Shown piece after piece: positions 35,135-47,066 of a stretch of DNA of 64,000 bases. The translations under genes and the position numbers were made by a program. Origin of the DNA: Planctomycetota bacterium (GTDB lineage: Bacteria > Planctomycetota > UBA1135 > GCA-002686595); NCBI GenBank assembly GCA_009691855.1, contig SIAI01000013.1, positions 1-64,000 on the forward strand, read 5' to 3'. Numbering within the stretch: the stretch's first letter is position 1; each line of letters starts with the position of its first letter. The notes below the pieces were generated by a model. The model saw nothing but the letters and a program-made list of their open reading frames with translations, was not told where the DNA came from and did no database searches.

Positions 35135-35138
<4 letters not shown>
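34686..35138 (-). CDS. yqeY: GatB/YqeY domain protein
   Basis: A 150-residue YqeY-family protein: LLAKLQDDMKAAMKSGDTLT, RDTLRLAIADLKKKELD, IGVLQRYLPKMLPEDATRAL, DLGQVMKAVLAEHKGKVAGS. The family shares its helical domain with the tail of the amidotransferase subunit GatB and is thought to bind tRNA, but its role is unknown. Start ATG overlaps the gyrA stop (ATGA), so the two genes are coupled. Confidence 0.9.
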
Positions 35139-37768
<2,630 letters not shown>

Positions 37769-38034
37769 CGCTGGGCTGGCGTCGTCGGAAGCTGGGTCGG
37801 AGGCGCGGAGCGAGCGGTCGATGGGGCTCCGCGGGTGGCGTGGCCGGGGGTCGCAGGACTCGCTTCGAGGACCCTCTCCAGCCGGCCGAACGGGGCGGCA
37901 TTATCCCCCGAAACGGGGCCCGAATCCATGCTGGGATGGGCCTAGAGGTCGATTCCTCGGCACCTTTGTGGCTCGGAGGGGCCGCGCGCTCCGGTGCGGG
38001 CCATGCAAAGTCGATCGCTAAGCTCGCTCGGCCC

Positions 38035-38514
38035 ATGAGCACCGCTCCCTCGCCGCTCGCCCAGGCCCTCGGGCGCATCCCCACCGGGCTCTACGTCGTC
38101 ACCACCCTCGCCGACGGCCGGCCACTCGGCTTCGTGGGCTCGTTCCTGATGCAGGTCGGCTTCGCGCCGCCCTGCGTGTGCGTGGCGGTCGCCAGCGGGC
38201 GCGAGCACCTCGCGGCGATCCGCGCCCAGGGACGCTTCGCGGTCTCGGTGCTCGACGGCGCCAGCCAGAACCTGATGGGCGCGTTCTTCAAGCGCTACGA
38301 GCCGGGGACCTCGCCCTTCGACGCGCTCGAGCACCGGCTCTCGCCGAACGGCTTGGCGCTGCTCACCGGCGCGCTGGCCTGGTTCGAGTGCAAGGTGAGC
38401 GGCGAACACGCCAGCGGCGACCACGTGGTCGTGTTCGGCACGGTCGAGCACGGCGAGTGCCTGCGCAGCGGCGAGCCCGCGATCCACCTGCGCAAGAACG
38501 GGCTCGGCTATTGA
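38035..38514 (+). CDS. Flavin reductase-like domain protein
   Basis: A 159-residue protein of the FMN-binding split-barrel flavin reductase family: LGRIPTGLYVVTTLADGRPL, GFVGSFLMQVGFAPPCVCVA, HLAAIRAQGRFAVSVL, HVVVFGTVEHGECL. Members reduce FMN with NAD(P)H or serve as oxidoreductases for small substrates; the substrate cannot be told. The ATG at 38035 lies just inside the open frame and gives the usual length. Its stop overlaps the next gene by one base (TGATG). Confidence 0.85.
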   Translation: MSTAPSPLAQALGRIPTGLYVVTTLADGRPLGFVGSFLMQVGFAPPCVCVAVASGREHLAAIRAQGRFAVSVLDGASQNLMGAFFKRYEPGTSPFDALEHRLSPNGLALLTGALAWFECKVSGEHASGDHVVVFGTVEHGECLRSGEPAIHLRKNGLGY

Positions 38515-39719
38515 TGGCCGGTCCGCGCACGAAGCGCGCGCTGCGGATCGTGTTCCTGGCGGGCCTGTCGCTGCTCGCCGCCGGACTCCTGTTCGAGGGC
38601 GTGCTGCGCTTCCTCTTGTTCTCCGACGCGAGCCTGGCGCAGCGCGCCGGCGCGCGCTTCCGCCGCTCCGAGCTCTACGCCAGCGTGCGCAGCGGACGCG
38701 ACTACTGGAAGCTCGAGGCGCTGTTCGCGCGCGGCAAGCCGCCCGACCCGCACACGCCGCCCTTCGACGCGCGCTTCGGCTGGCTCAAGGCCGAGATCGA
38801 TCCCGACACGCTGCGCCACGCCGACGAGGCCGCGCTCGGCGCGCGCCGGCCCGTGCTCTTGTACGGCGATTCCTACGCGGCGTGCCTGCTGGAGGAGGGC
38901 GACTGCTGGCAGCAGCTGCTCGAGCACTCCGAGCTCGGCGCAGAGTTCGCGCTGCTCAACTACGGCGTGCCCGGCTTCGGCCTCGATCAGGCGTACCTCT
39001 TGTTGCGCGCCACGCACGGGCTGTACGCCGAGCGCGCGCCCGTGGTCGTGATCGGCATCCTGGTGGACGACGACCTCGATCGCTGCTACCTGCATCTGCG
39101 CGACATCCCGCGGCCGTACTTCACGCTGGCGGGCGCGGAGCTCGCGCTGCACCCGCCGGAGGGCACGACACGCTTCGAGCACGTCGAGCGCGATCCGCCC
39201 GCGATCACGAGCTACGCCTGGCGCTTCTTCCTGACGCAGTCGGGCCTGGTCAAGCCCTGGAACATCCCCGGGTGGATCGGCGAGGGCGCGCACGTCGAGG
39301 AGAAGCAGGAACTCGCCACGCGCCTGCTGACCGCGATCGAGCAGGAGCTCGTGGGCGTGCCGCACTTCTACCTCCTGTTCCACAGCAAGAAGTCCGCCGC
39401 CACGCCGCGGCCCTTCCTGTGGCAGGAGCCGCTGCTGTACGACGAGTTCCGCACGCGTGGGCTGTCGTTCGTGTCCTCCAAGCGCGCGCTGATCGACGAC
39501 CTGCTGGCCACCAAGACCCCGCTGGCCGAGTACTTCAACAAGCAGGGCTGGGGCATCAACCACTACAACGGGCGCGGCAACGCGGTCGTGTTCGCGGCCC
39601 TGCGCGCGGGCCTGGAGGGTCGCTACGAACCCTACGAGTACCTGCGCGGCGTGAAGGGCGCGAGCGCCACGATCCCGCGCAAGATCCGCGAGGCGCTCCA
39701 GGCCGACGAGGGCGAGTGA
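38514..39719 (+). CDS. Membrane-anchored SGNH-hydrolase-like protein
   Basis: A 401-residue protein with one N-terminal membrane helix (ALRIVFLAGLSLLAAGLLFE) and an extracytoplasmic domain of SGNH/GDSL type. The nucleophile block is PVLLYGDSYAACLLEEGDCW (Ser in GDS), followed by ALLNYGVPGFGLDQAYLLLR (Gly block), and a possible catalytic pair in WGINHYNGRGNAVVFAAL (His in block V). Related proteins are O-acyl hydrolases or transferases acting on surface polysaccharides. It overlaps the flavin reductase gene by one base, but functional linkage is not obvious. Confidence 0.7.
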   Translation: MAGPRTKRALRIVFLAGLSLLAAGLLFEGVLRFLLFSDASLAQRAGARFRRSELYASVRSGRDYWKLEALFARGKPPDPHTPPFDARFGWLKAEIDPDTLRHADEAALGARRPVLLYGDSYAACLLEEGDCWQQLLEHSELGAEFALLNYGVPGFGLDQAYLLLRATHGLYAERAPVVVIGILVDDDLDRCYLHLRDIPRPYFTLAGAELALHPPEGTTRFEHVERDPPAITSYAWRFFLTQSGLVKPWNIPGWIGEGAHVEEKQELATRLLTAIEQELVGVPHFYLLFHSKKSAATPRPFLWQEPLLYDEFRTRGLSFVSSKRALIDDLLATKTPLAEYFNKQGWGINHYNGRGNAVVFAALRAGLEGRYEPYEYLRGVKGASATIPRKIREALQADEGE

Positions 39720-39768
39720 GGGGCGCGTCGCGCGGATCCGTGCACGTCTCCCGCTAGACTGAGCGCCC

Positions 39769-40329
39769 ATGAGCTCACGGAGTTTGCTCGCGCTGGCCGC
39801 GTCGTTCCTGCTCGCGTGCTCCAGCACGACCACGATCGAGCAGTGGGAGCCGGTGGACGCGACGCGTTTCGTGGCCGAAGACGGCTCGTTCTCGCTCGAG
39901 CTGCCGGAGGGCTGGCGGCGCTCGGGGCAGTTGCTCACGCGCGACGGGGCCGAGCTGCAGGCGATCACCTTCAACGCCGGCGACGTGATGGACCCCTCGC
40001 AGGCCCTCGATCCGTCCTCGTCCGAGCTGCTGGCGGCGATGGAGGACACCCTGGCGAGCCAGCCGGGCGTCAAGGTGCTCGAACTCGGCGCGGCCACGCT
40101 CGACAGCCTGGCCGGCTTTCGCATGCACTTCACGCATGAACCGCCCGTGGACCCGGCGGCCCCGCAGGCCGGCCCGCCGCCGAAGCGTGAGGCGCTGCTG
40201 TACGCCGCTATCGACGGCAGCACGCTGTACGCGCTGTCTTTCGAGGCCGCCGACGGCGTGCGCTTCGCGCTCGATCTGGCGGTGTTCGAGCGGCTGGTGG
40301 CGAGCTTCCGGCGCGGCGCCGGAAGCTGA
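39769..40329 (+). CDS. Lipoprotein of unknown function
   Basis: A 186-residue lipoprotein. The signal LLALAASFLLACSSTT has the lipobox LLAC. The mature part reads like a small alpha/beta domain (FVAEDGSFSLELPEGWRRSG, LLTRDGAELQAITFNAGD, GFRMHFTHEPP, LLYAAIDGSTLYALSFEAAD) of the PsbP/DUF1795 kind, domains that begin with a DGSFSLELPEGW-type phrase. Role unknown. It sits 49 bases after the SGNH gene and 79 before the protease. Confidence 0.62.
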   Translation: MSSRSLLALAASFLLACSSTTTIEQWEPVDATRFVAEDGSFSLELPEGWRRSGQLLTRDGAELQAITFNAGDVMDPSQALDPSSSELLAAMEDTLASQPGVKVLELGAATLDSLAGFRMHFTHEPPVDPAAPQAGPPPKREALLYAAIDGSTLYALSFEAADGVRFALDLAVFERLVASFRRGAGS

Positions 40330-40397
40330 AAGAGGCGGGCGCCACCCGCGCACGCACGCTACCGCTAGGATCGGCGCGTCTTTCCCGCGACCCTTTC

Positions 40398-40403
40398 GAG
40401 GAG
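40398..40403 (+). promoter_or_regulatory. Ribosome binding site of the S8 protease
   Basis: GAGGAG five bases before a TTG at 40409. No ATG or GTG lies between it and the signal peptide, so it decides for the TTG start. Confidence 0.7.
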
Positions 40404-40408
40404 CCCCC

Positions 40409-42844
40409 TTGTCTGAGCGGTTCGGCCTGCTGTCCCTGCTCGTCTGCGTCTCCCCCGCCATCGTCCTTCCGGCCGCCGCCCAGGCCTCCGCGCGCGGGCC
40501 CGCCCAGGCGTCGGAGGTGCGCGAGCTGCGCGTGCCCGGCAAGCGCTCGGTGGGCCGCGTCTGGAACGAGCGCGCACCGAGCGGAGAGCTCGTGCCGCAC
40601 TTCAGCGTCAGCACGGACGGCGAGCACTTCAGCAGCGCGCAGGCCACCGACTACGGCCTGCGCCTGCGCTTCGCGCGTTTCGATCCGCGCACGGCCGCGA
40701 GCGCCGTCACGAGCGCCGTGCCGGCAACGCTGCGCGCCTCCGTCGGCAATCAGTTGTTCATCGTGCAGTGCTGGACCCAGGTGCTGGCCGACTGGCGCGA
40801 GGCGCTGCGCGAGGCTGGAGCCGAGGTGCATCTCTTCCTGCCCAACCATGCCGAGGTCGTGAGCCTGGACGCGGCCGCCCGGGTGCGCGTCGCGGCGCTG
40901 CCCTTCGTGCGCGCGCTCACGCCGTTCCATCCGGCCTACAAACTCGAGGAGGAGCTGCTGGCGGGCTTGGGCGAGGGCCGCAGCGGGCCGATCACGGTGA
41001 ACCTCCTGACGCTGCGCCGCGGTGGCCAGGCGCCGGTCGTGAGCTGGATCGAGGCCAACGGCGGCACGATCGAGCACGTCTCCGAACCCACGTACCTCAT
41101 GAGCGCCACGCTCGACTTCCAGCGCCTGCCCGCCCTCGCTGCGCTGGACGAAGTGCAGTGGATCGACCGCTGGTTCGCGCCCGCGGCCGACATGAACCAC
41201 GCGCGCCAGCTGCACGGCGCGGACTACGTCGAGGCCACCTACGGCCTGACCGGCCAGGGCGTGCGCGTCGAGGTGATGGACGGGGGCTTCGACACGACCC
41301 ACCCCGACATGCAGGACTTCCTGATCCACAACAACAACTCGCCCGTCGAGCACGGCACCTGCACCTCGGGCATCGTGGTCGGCAAGGGCCTGGGCAACGT
41401 GAACGCGCGCGGCGCGGCGCCGGACGCGTTCCTGGTCGTGGCCGACTACGACTTCGCCTACGCCGGCGGCAGCCGCTACAGCCACACCGGACAGCTGGTG
41501 AACCCCGCGCTCGCCTACAAGTGCGTGCTGCAGTCGAACAGCTGGGGCAGCGGGTTGACGACGGCCTACAACTCGAGCTCGCAGAACATGGATCTGATCC
41601 TGTTCGACCACGCGCGCATCAGCATCTGCCAGTCGCAGAGCAACAACGGCGACCGCAACTCGCGGCCCGAGGCCTGGGCCAAGAACATCATCTCCGTCGG
41701 GGCCGTGCTCCACCGCAACACCACGACGATGGTGGACGACGACTGGGCCGGTTTCGCCAGCATCGGTCCCGCCGCGGACGGACGCATCAAGCCCGACGTG
41801 GCCAGCTTCTACGACAGCATCCTGTGCCCCGACATGGTCGGTGTGGCCGGCTACTCCACCACCAACTACTACACCGACTTCGGCGGCACGAGCGGGGCGA
41901 CGCCGATCGTGGCCGGACACCTGGCGCTGATCTACCAGATGTGGAACCAGGGCCTGTTCGGCAACGCGCACCCGGGTGCGACGGTGTTCGAGAACGCGCC
42001 CTACAACACGACCGCCAAGGCGCTGCTGATCAACGGTGCCAAGCAGTGGACGTTCAACGGCGCCGCGCACGACCTCACGCGCGTGCACCAGGGTTGGGGC
42101 GCAGCCAACCTCGAGCGTCTGGTGACGACGCCGATCTTTGTGGTGGACGAGGCCGACGTGCTCGCCAACCTGCAATCGAAGAGCTACGTGCTGGTGGTCG
42201 TCCCCGGCGAAGCCCAGCTGCACGCGACGCTGGTCTACCGCGATCCGCCGGGCACGACCTCGGCCAGCCAGCACCGCATCAACGATCTCGACCTCGTGCT
42301 CACCTCGCCCTCGAACGTCGTGTACGGCGGCAACAACGGCTTGCTCGCCAACATGTTCAGCCCGCCCGGCGGCAGCGCCGACACGAAGAACACGGTCGAG
42401 AACGTGCTGCTGCAGACGCCCGAGGTCGGTCCCTGGACGGTGACGGTCACCGCGACGGACGTGAACCAGGACACGCACCTCGAAACGCCCGCCGAGGACG
42501 TGGACTTCGCGCTCGTCGTCACCGGCGCCGAGCTGCCCACCACGCCGCCCGCGGCGCCCAGCCACCTGCGCGGGCGCGCCTCCTCGCACCGCGCAGGGCT
42601 CTCCTTCCAGGACGAGTCCTTCGACGAGCAGGGCTTCGAGCTCGAGCGCTCCCCCGACGGCCTCGTCTTCGCCCCGCTGGTCACGCTCGCCGCTGGCGAC
42701 GACGCGCACGACGACATCGGCCTCACGCCGGGCACGAGCTACTTCTATCGCCTGCGCGCCTTCAACGCCTTCGGCGTCTCGGCCTGGTCGAACGCGATCG
42801 AGGTCAAGACCACGAAGAGCGACGTCTCCGCCGGCCCGCCGTAG
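40409..42844 (+). CDS. Secreted subtilisin-like serine protease (peptidase S8)
   Basis: An 811-residue protease. A signal peptide (FGLLSLLVCVSPAIVLPAAA) and a prodomain of about 200 residues precede the catalytic domain. The triad is clear: Asp291 in VEVMDGGFDTTHPDM, His315 in VEHGTCTSGIVVG, and Ser495 in GTSGATPIVAGHLAL, with NSWGSG and NNGD in between. After it comes a beta-sandwich (QLHATLVYRDPPGTTS, HRINDLDLVLTSP) as in kexin-like S8 proteins, then a fibronectin type III domain (APSHLRGRASSHRAGLSFQD, YFYRLRAFNAFGVSAWSNAI). It would digest proteins outside the cell. The TTG start is fixed by GAGGAG. The stop is TAG. Confidence 0.9.
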   Translation: MSERFGLLSLLVCVSPAIVLPAAAQASARGPAQASEVRELRVPGKRSVGRVWNERAPSGELVPHFSVSTDGEHFSSAQATDYGLRLRFARFDPRTAASAVTSAVPATLRASVGNQLFIVQCWTQVLADWREALREAGAEVHLFLPNHAEVVSLDAAARVRVAALPFVRALTPFHPAYKLEEELLAGLGEGRSGPITVNLLTLRRGGQAPVVSWIEANGGTIEHVSEPTYLMSATLDFQRLPALAALDEVQWIDRWFAPAADMNHARQLHGADYVEATYGLTGQGVRVEVMDGGFDTTHPDMQDFLIHNNNSPVEHGTCTSGIVVGKGLGNVNARGAAPDAFLVVADYDFAYAGGSRYSHTGQLVNPALAYKCVLQSNSWGSGLTTAYNSSSQNMDLILFDHARISICQSQSNNGDRNSRPEAWAKNIISVGAVLHRNTTTMVDDDWAGFASIGPAADGRIKPDVASFYDSILCPDMVGVAGYSTTNYYTDFGGTSGATPIVAGHLALIYQMWNQGLFGNAHPGATVFENAPYNTTAKALLINGAKQWTFNGAAHDLTRVHQGWGAANLERLVTTPIFVVDEADVLANLQSKSYVLVVVPGEAQLHATLVYRDPPGTTSASQHRINDLDLVLTSPSNVVYGGNNGLLANMFSPPGGSADTKNTVENVLLQTPEVGPWTVTVTATDVNQDTHLETPAEDVDFALVVTGAELPTTPPAAPSHLRGRASSHRAGLSFQDESFDEQGFELERSPDGLVFAPLVTLAAGDDAHDDIGLTPGTSYFYRLRAFNAFGVSAWSNAIEVKTTKSDVSAGPP

Positions 42845-42867
42845 GCCATGTCGTAAGCTCCGGCGGC

Positions 42868-44115
42868 ATGCTCGCCCTCGTCGCCACGCTCACCCTCGTC
42901 TTCGCAACGCAGGACAAAGGCCCATCGGCCGAACAGCAGAAGGCGCTGCTCGAGGCGTACTTCGCCGCCAGCGCGACCACGCCCCAAGGGCTCGCCGAGC
43001 GCAAACGCGTGCTGGCGGAATTCGCGCTCGTGCCGGCGACGCCGGCGGCCGTGGCCGCGACGCAGAAGGCGGTGCAGAAGCTCTGGGAGAAAGGCCGCGA
43101 GCTCGACAAGTCGAACGGCCAGGCCTTCTTCTGGGAGCAGGAGAAGAAAGGCCTCTACATCGTCGGCGGCAACGTCAAGAAGCCCAAGGCGCTCGCCATC
43201 TGCATGCACGGCGGCGGCGCGGGCTCGGGCGACGCGTGGAGCGCGCAGGGTGGCTACGACCCCGCGCTCAAGGGCCTCGACTGGCTGGCCATCTATCCCG
43301 AGGTGCTCGAGAAGACCGAGCACGGCTGGACCGACGCCGGCACCGAGGAGTGGGTGCTCGAGCTGCTGGAGTGCGCGCGGCGCACGTGGAAGATCGACGC
43401 GAACAAGGTCTTCCTGTGCGGGCACTCGATGGGCGGCTACGGCAGCTGGACGCTCGGCGCGCACCACGCCGACCAGCTCGCCGCCGTCGCGCCCTCGGCC
43501 GGCGCGCCGACGCCCTACATGAACCGCGAGGGCAAGTTCACCGGCGTCTCCGCCGGCATCATCCCGAACCTGCGCAATCTCCCGATCCGCATCTACCAGA
43601 GCGACGACGACCCGCAGGTGCCGCCCGAGGCGAACCGCGTGGCCGCGCAGCAGTTGAAGGAAGCCAAGGAGCGCTGGGGCGGCTTCGACTACGAGTACTG
43701 GGAAGTGCCCGGCCGCCAGCACACCGAACCACCCGGCGGCTACGAGGCGCACCTCGCGAAGATCGCCAAGCTCACGCGCACCACGCACCCCGACACGGTC
43801 GTGTGGCAGCCGACGCTCGCGTGGAAGCAGCAGTCGTACTGGCTGTACTGGGACGAGCCCGTGAAGGAAGCGCTGGTTGTCGCCAAGGCCGACAAGAAGA
43901 CCAACACCGTGCACGTGACCTGCGACAAGAGCACGCGCGGGTTGTACGTGCTCGTCGACGAGAAGCTGCTCGACCCGAAGAAGGAGCTCGTGGTGTTCCT
44001 CGGCGACAAGGAGCTCTTCCGCGGCCTCCCGCAACCGTCGCTCGGCGTTGTCGTGGCCACCGGCGCGCGCGGCGACACGGAGCTCGCGTACTCGGCGCGG
44101 ATCCCGCTGTTCTGA
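42868..44115 (+). CDS. Secreted alpha/beta-hydrolase, poly(3-hydroxybutyrate)-depolymerase/esterase-like
   Basis: A 415-residue protein starting with a short signal peptide (MLALVATLTLVFATQD). After a helical spacer the hydrolase core begins: LAICMHGGGAGSGDAW (oxyanion loop), NKVFLCGHSMGGYGSWTLGA with nucleophile Ser187, then IRIYQSDDDPQVPPEANRVA (acid) and EVPGRQHTEPPG (His). The C-terminal region (KKTNTVHVTCDKSTRGLYVL) is a small beta-domain. The organisation is that of dienelactone hydrolase/PHB-depolymerase-like esterases common in Planctomycetota. It lies 23 bases after the protease gene on the same strand, which suggests joint expression. Confidence 0.8.
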   Translation: MLALVATLTLVFATQDKGPSAEQQKALLEAYFAASATTPQGLAERKRVLAEFALVPATPAAVAATQKAVQKLWEKGRELDKSNGQAFFWEQEKKGLYIVGGNVKKPKALAICMHGGGAGSGDAWSAQGGYDPALKGLDWLAIYPEVLEKTEHGWTDAGTEEWVLELLECARRTWKIDANKVFLCGHSMGGYGSWTLGAHHADQLAAVAPSAGAPTPYMNREGKFTGVSAGIIPNLRNLPIRIYQSDDDPQVPPEANRVAAQQLKEAKERWGGFDYEYWEVPGRQHTEPPGGYEAHLAKIAKLTRTTHPDTVVWQPTLAWKQQSYWLYWDEPVKEALVVAKADKKTNTVHVTCDKSTRGLYVLVDEKLLDPKKELVVFLGDKELFRGLPQPSLGVVVATGARGDTELAYSARIPLF

Positions 44116-44247
44116 GGCAGGCTGCGCGGCCTCGGTCGCTGCGCGCTCGGCCGGCCCCAAGGCGCAGTCATTTCGCGTAACCTCGCGCCTACCGGTTCCT
44201 ATCCGGCGTTGAGGTCCCACTCGCGTCCCTGTCCTTGCGGAGGTCCC

Positions 44248-45888
44248 ATGGTCGTTCGTCGCTTCGCGCGCTCGTTCTTGCCGTACTGGCTGGCTCTGTC
44301 GGCGGGAACCGTCCACGCCCAGGTCGGCGCGGTCACGCGCTCGCAGAAGATCAACGACGTCTCCGGCGGCTTCACCGGCGTGCTGAGCGACGACGGCTAC
44401 TTCGGATGGTCGCTGGCGGCGCTCGGCGACCTGAACGGCGACGGGGTGCCCGACCTCGCGGTCAGCAACCATCAGGACGACGACGGCGGGCCCGATCGCG
44501 GAGCGCTCTGGATCCTGTTCCTCGACGCGACGGGCCACGTCAGCGCGAGCCAGAAGATCAGCCAGACGCAGGGCGGGTTCGCGGGTGCGCTCTCCGACGG
44601 CGCGCTCTTCGGGCGCGAGCTCGCGGCGCTCGGCGACCTCGACGGAGACGGTAGGAGCGAGCTGGTCGCGACCGCCGGAGGTCCGAACAGGCTGTGGGTG
44701 TTGTTCCTGAACGCCGACGGGACCGTGCGCAGCCAGCGCGAGCTCCTGTTCTCCGCTCCGGCCTTCCAGCCGCCCACCTTCCCGCGCACTTTCAACGACG
44801 GCGGCATGGCCTCGGTCGGCGACACCGACGGAGACGGAATCGGCGACCTCGTGCTGGGCGCGCCGCTCGACGACGACGGCCCCGGCTTCGACGTGGGCGC
44901 GCTGTGGATCCTGCGCCTGAACGCCGACGGCAGCGCGAAGTCGACGCAGAAGATCAGCCAAACGGAGGGCGGCTTCACCGGCGCCCTGACGGTGGAAGAG
45001 CACTTCGGCGAGCGCCTCGGCGTGGTCGGCGACCTCGACGGCGACGGCAACGTCGAGCTCGGCGTGGCCGGCGATCCGTTTCAGACCTGGCTCCTCTTCC
45101 TTGACGCGAACGAGCACGTGCGCGAGACGCACGAGATCGACATCGGCGGCGGGCTCCTGCGCGCGCTCGGCCGGCTGGGCGTCTTCTACAACACGGACTG
45201 GACCGGGATCGGCGACCTGGACGGCGATGGCTTCGCCGAGGTCGCGCTCGCCACGCCGGGGCATCGCAACGCCCAGGGAATCTACACGGGCGCGGTCACG
45301 GTCGGTTCCTTCCGCGCCGACGGCACGATGCTGAAGGGCGTGCTGCTCTCCAGCGATCACGGCGGCCTCGGCCCGCTGCCCGCGGACACCTACTTCGGTC
45401 GGGGAATCGCGCCGCTCGGCGACCTCGATGGCGACGGCACGACCGAGCTCGCGGTGGGCGCGGTGGCCGACTCGGACGCCGGTTCGGACCGCGGCGCGGT
45501 CTGGATCCTCTTCCCGCGCGGCAGCGCCGTGCGCAACGGCGCGGGCGGCAATCCGCTCGCGCTCACGCAGCTCGCCGAGCCCACGCTCGGCGGAACGTGG
45601 ACCACCACGCTCGACTGCAGCGCGCACGCGAGCGGCCTCGCGCTCCTGCTGGGTTCGGACCGCCCACTCGCCGGCGTGTTCCTGCCGCAGGGCGAGCTGC
45701 TGATCGACTCCAGCGCCGTGCGCTTGTTCCACAGCATCCTGCCGCACACGGGCGGCACGGCGACGTTCCAGCAGGCCGTGCCGAACTCCTTCGGGCTATT
45801 GAACCTGCAGCTCTTCGTCCAGGGCCTGAGCACGGGCGCGCCCGGCGCACGCCTCTCCAACGCGCTCGACGTCGTGGTCGGCTACTGA
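44248..45888 (+). CDS. Secreted FG-GAP repeat protein
   Basis: A 546-residue protein. The ATG at 44248 is preceded by GGAGG (44239-44243) and opens a signal peptide (SFLPYWLALSAGTVHAQ). Six FG-GAP repeats follow, with calcium-binding loops GDLNGDGVPDLAV, GDLDGDGRSELVA, GDTDGDGIGDLVL, GDLDGDGNVELGV, GDLDGDGFAEVAL and GDLDGDGTTELAV. Each blade repeats phrases like ALWILFLDATGHVSASQKIS. A C-terminal module (NGAGGNPLALTQLAEPTLGG) replaces the usual anchoring tail. The set forms an integrin-alpha-like propeller, outside the cell. The blade wording is typical of a planctomycete family expanded in many copies; role unknown, perhaps adhesion. Confidence 0.88.
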   Translation: MVVRRFARSFLPYWLALSAGTVHAQVGAVTRSQKINDVSGGFTGVLSDDGYFGWSLAALGDLNGDGVPDLAVSNHQDDDGGPDRGALWILFLDATGHVSASQKISQTQGGFAGALSDGALFGRELAALGDLDGDGRSELVATAGGPNRLWVLFLNADGTVRSQRELLFSAPAFQPPTFPRTFNDGGMASVGDTDGDGIGDLVLGAPLDDDGPGFDVGALWILRLNADGSAKSTQKISQTEGGFTGALTVEEHFGERLGVVGDLDGDGNVELGVAGDPFQTWLLFLDANEHVRETHEIDIGGGLLRALGRLGVFYNTDWTGIGDLDGDGFAEVALATPGHRNAQGIYTGAVTVGSFRADGTMLKGVLLSSDHGGLGPLPADTYFGRGIAPLGDLDGDGTTELAVGAVADSDAGSDRGAVWILFPRGSAVRNGAGGNPLALTQLAEPTLGGTWTTTLDCSAHASGLALLLGSDRPLAGVFLPQGELLIDSSAVRLFHSILPHTGGTATFQQAVPNSFGLLNLQLFVQGLSTGAPGARLSNALDVVVGY

Positions 45889-45930
45889 GCCACCTCGCAC
45901 GCTGGCGGCGGATCCGGGCACAATGAGTCC

Positions 45931-46230
45931 GTGTCCGGCACCGTAGTCGAGAGCAAACCGCGCAACTCCACCCAGCTCGCTCCGCGCTGGAAGGTGATCG
46001 TGCACGACGATCCGGTGACGACCTTCGACTTCGTGCTCGGCGTGCTGCGGCGCGTGTTCGCGAAGCCACCGGGCGAGGCGCGGCGCATCACGCGCGAGGC
46101 GCACGACACGGGCTCGGCGCTGGTGGACGTGCTGGCGCTCGAACAGGCCGAGTTCCGCCGCGATCAGGCGCACTCGCTGGCGCGCGCGGAGGGCTTTCCG
46201 CTGACCTTGACGCTCGAGCCGGCGGATTGA
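45931..46230 (+). CDS. clpS: ATP-dependent Clp protease adaptor ClpS
   Basis: A 99-residue ClpS. The core PRWKVIVHDDPVTTFDFVLG, VLRRVFAKPPGEARRITREA, HDTGSALVDVLALEQAEFRR matches the family: the N-degron pocket Asp-Asp and the Clp-binding helix. ClpS hands N-end-rule substrates to ClpA (or ClpC). No clpA is next to it. The start is the GTG at 45931, in frame with the core; the ATG at 45923 is out of frame. Confidence 0.9.
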   Translation: MSGTVVESKPRNSTQLAPRWKVIVHDDPVTTFDFVLGVLRRVFAKPPGEARRITREAHDTGSALVDVLALEQAEFRRDQAHSLARAEGFPLTLTLEPAD

Positions 46231-46254
46231 GCTGAAGGGAGCGGGTCGAAAGGC

Positions 46255-46986
46255 TCACGCAGCTCGACGGCGGCCCGGCAGCAGATAGGGCACGCTGCGC
46301 TGGTAGCGCGCGAAGTCCTCGCCGTACTGGCGCAGGTAGCGGCGCTCCTTGTGCCGCGGCCCGAGCACGCAGTAGGTGGTCCAGATCGTCGCCAGCAGCA
46401 GCCGGTCGGGCGTCCACACCGGCCCGGTCCACAGCGTGAGCGCGAAGCCGAGGTAGATCGGCTGGCGGCAGACCGCGAACAGGCCCGCCTGCGGCAGGGG
46501 CGGGAAGTTCACGCGTCCATCGCGCCACAGAGCAGTCCAGCCGATCCAACCCGTCTGCAACCCGAGGCCGCCGTCGCGCAAGGCTAGCCCGAGGAACAGC
46601 CAAGCGCCGAAGAAGAGCACGGTCGAGGCCACGAGCCACGCGCCCTGCGGTTGCCACCACACGATCCCGCTCGGCGACCACAGGAGGAACGTGACCAGGA
46701 TCTGCAGCGCAGCGCTCCAGGCGTAGGTCGTGGGCGCCAAGCGCGCGCCATGGCGCCCGAAGAGCCGCGCCATCCCGGCCCGCCCGCGCGCGGTGAGCAG
46801 GAACGAGTGCAGCAACGGGAACTGCAGCGCGAGCAGCGCGTTCGCGGCCAGCGCCGCGGCACCACGCAGCGTCCCGCGACCGAAGGCGAGCCCGTCGTAC
46901 AGCGCCAGGAACATCGCCGAAACGGCCACCAGGAAGGTGAGGTGCGTCGTCAGGCCGATGCCAAGCGCCAGCGCGCGGCGGCGCAA
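46255..46986 (-). CDS. Isoprenylcysteine methyltransferase-like membrane protein (MddA/NnrU type)
   Basis: About 243 residues with five to six membrane helices. The C-terminal catalytic half is LFAVCRQPIYLGFALTLWTG, then TTYCVLGPRHKERRYLRQYG and EDFARYQRSVPYLLPG, the ICMT/PEMT-type pattern (R-P-Y-G-, E-R-, Y--Y---V--F-P) that binds S-adenosylmethionine. The N-terminal half (FLAVSAMFLALYDGLAFG, FPLLHSFLLTARGRAGMARL) recalls methanethiol S-methyltransferase MddA and NnrU-like proteins. The substrate is not certain. The start is uncertain: a TTG at 46986 covers the first helix but has no ribosome binding site; the frame is open much further upstream through a hairpin-rich region that does not look coding. 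Confidence 0.68.
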   Translation of the reverse strand: MRRRALALGIGLTTHLTFLVAVSAMFLALYDGLAFGRGTLRGAAALAANALLALQFPLLHSFLLTARGRAGMARLFGRHGARLAPTTYAWSAALQILVTFLLWSPSGIVWWQPQGAWLVASTVLFFGAWLFLGLALRDGGLGLQTGWIGWTALWRDGRVNFPPLPQAGLFAVCRQPIYLGFALTLWTGPVWTPDRLLLATIWTTYCVLGPRHKERRYLRQYGEDFARYQRSVPYLLPGRRRAA

Positions 46987-47020
46987 GGAAGGAAGGAGGC
47001 CCGCGACGTCTGCTGAGCGC

Positions 47021-47066
47021 GTGAGCGAGAATCCCGCGCCGCTCCGGCGCGGGCGTTCTTGCTCAC
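47021..47066. repeat. Long imperfect hairpin
   Basis: GTGAGCGAGAAT followed by CCCGCGCCG, loop CTC, CGGCGCGGG, then CGTTCTTGCTCAC. The inner nine pairs are perfect, and the outer stem adds GTGAGC/GCTCAC and AGAA/TTCT with small internal loops. About 19 pairs in all within 46 bases. Confidence 0.7.
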
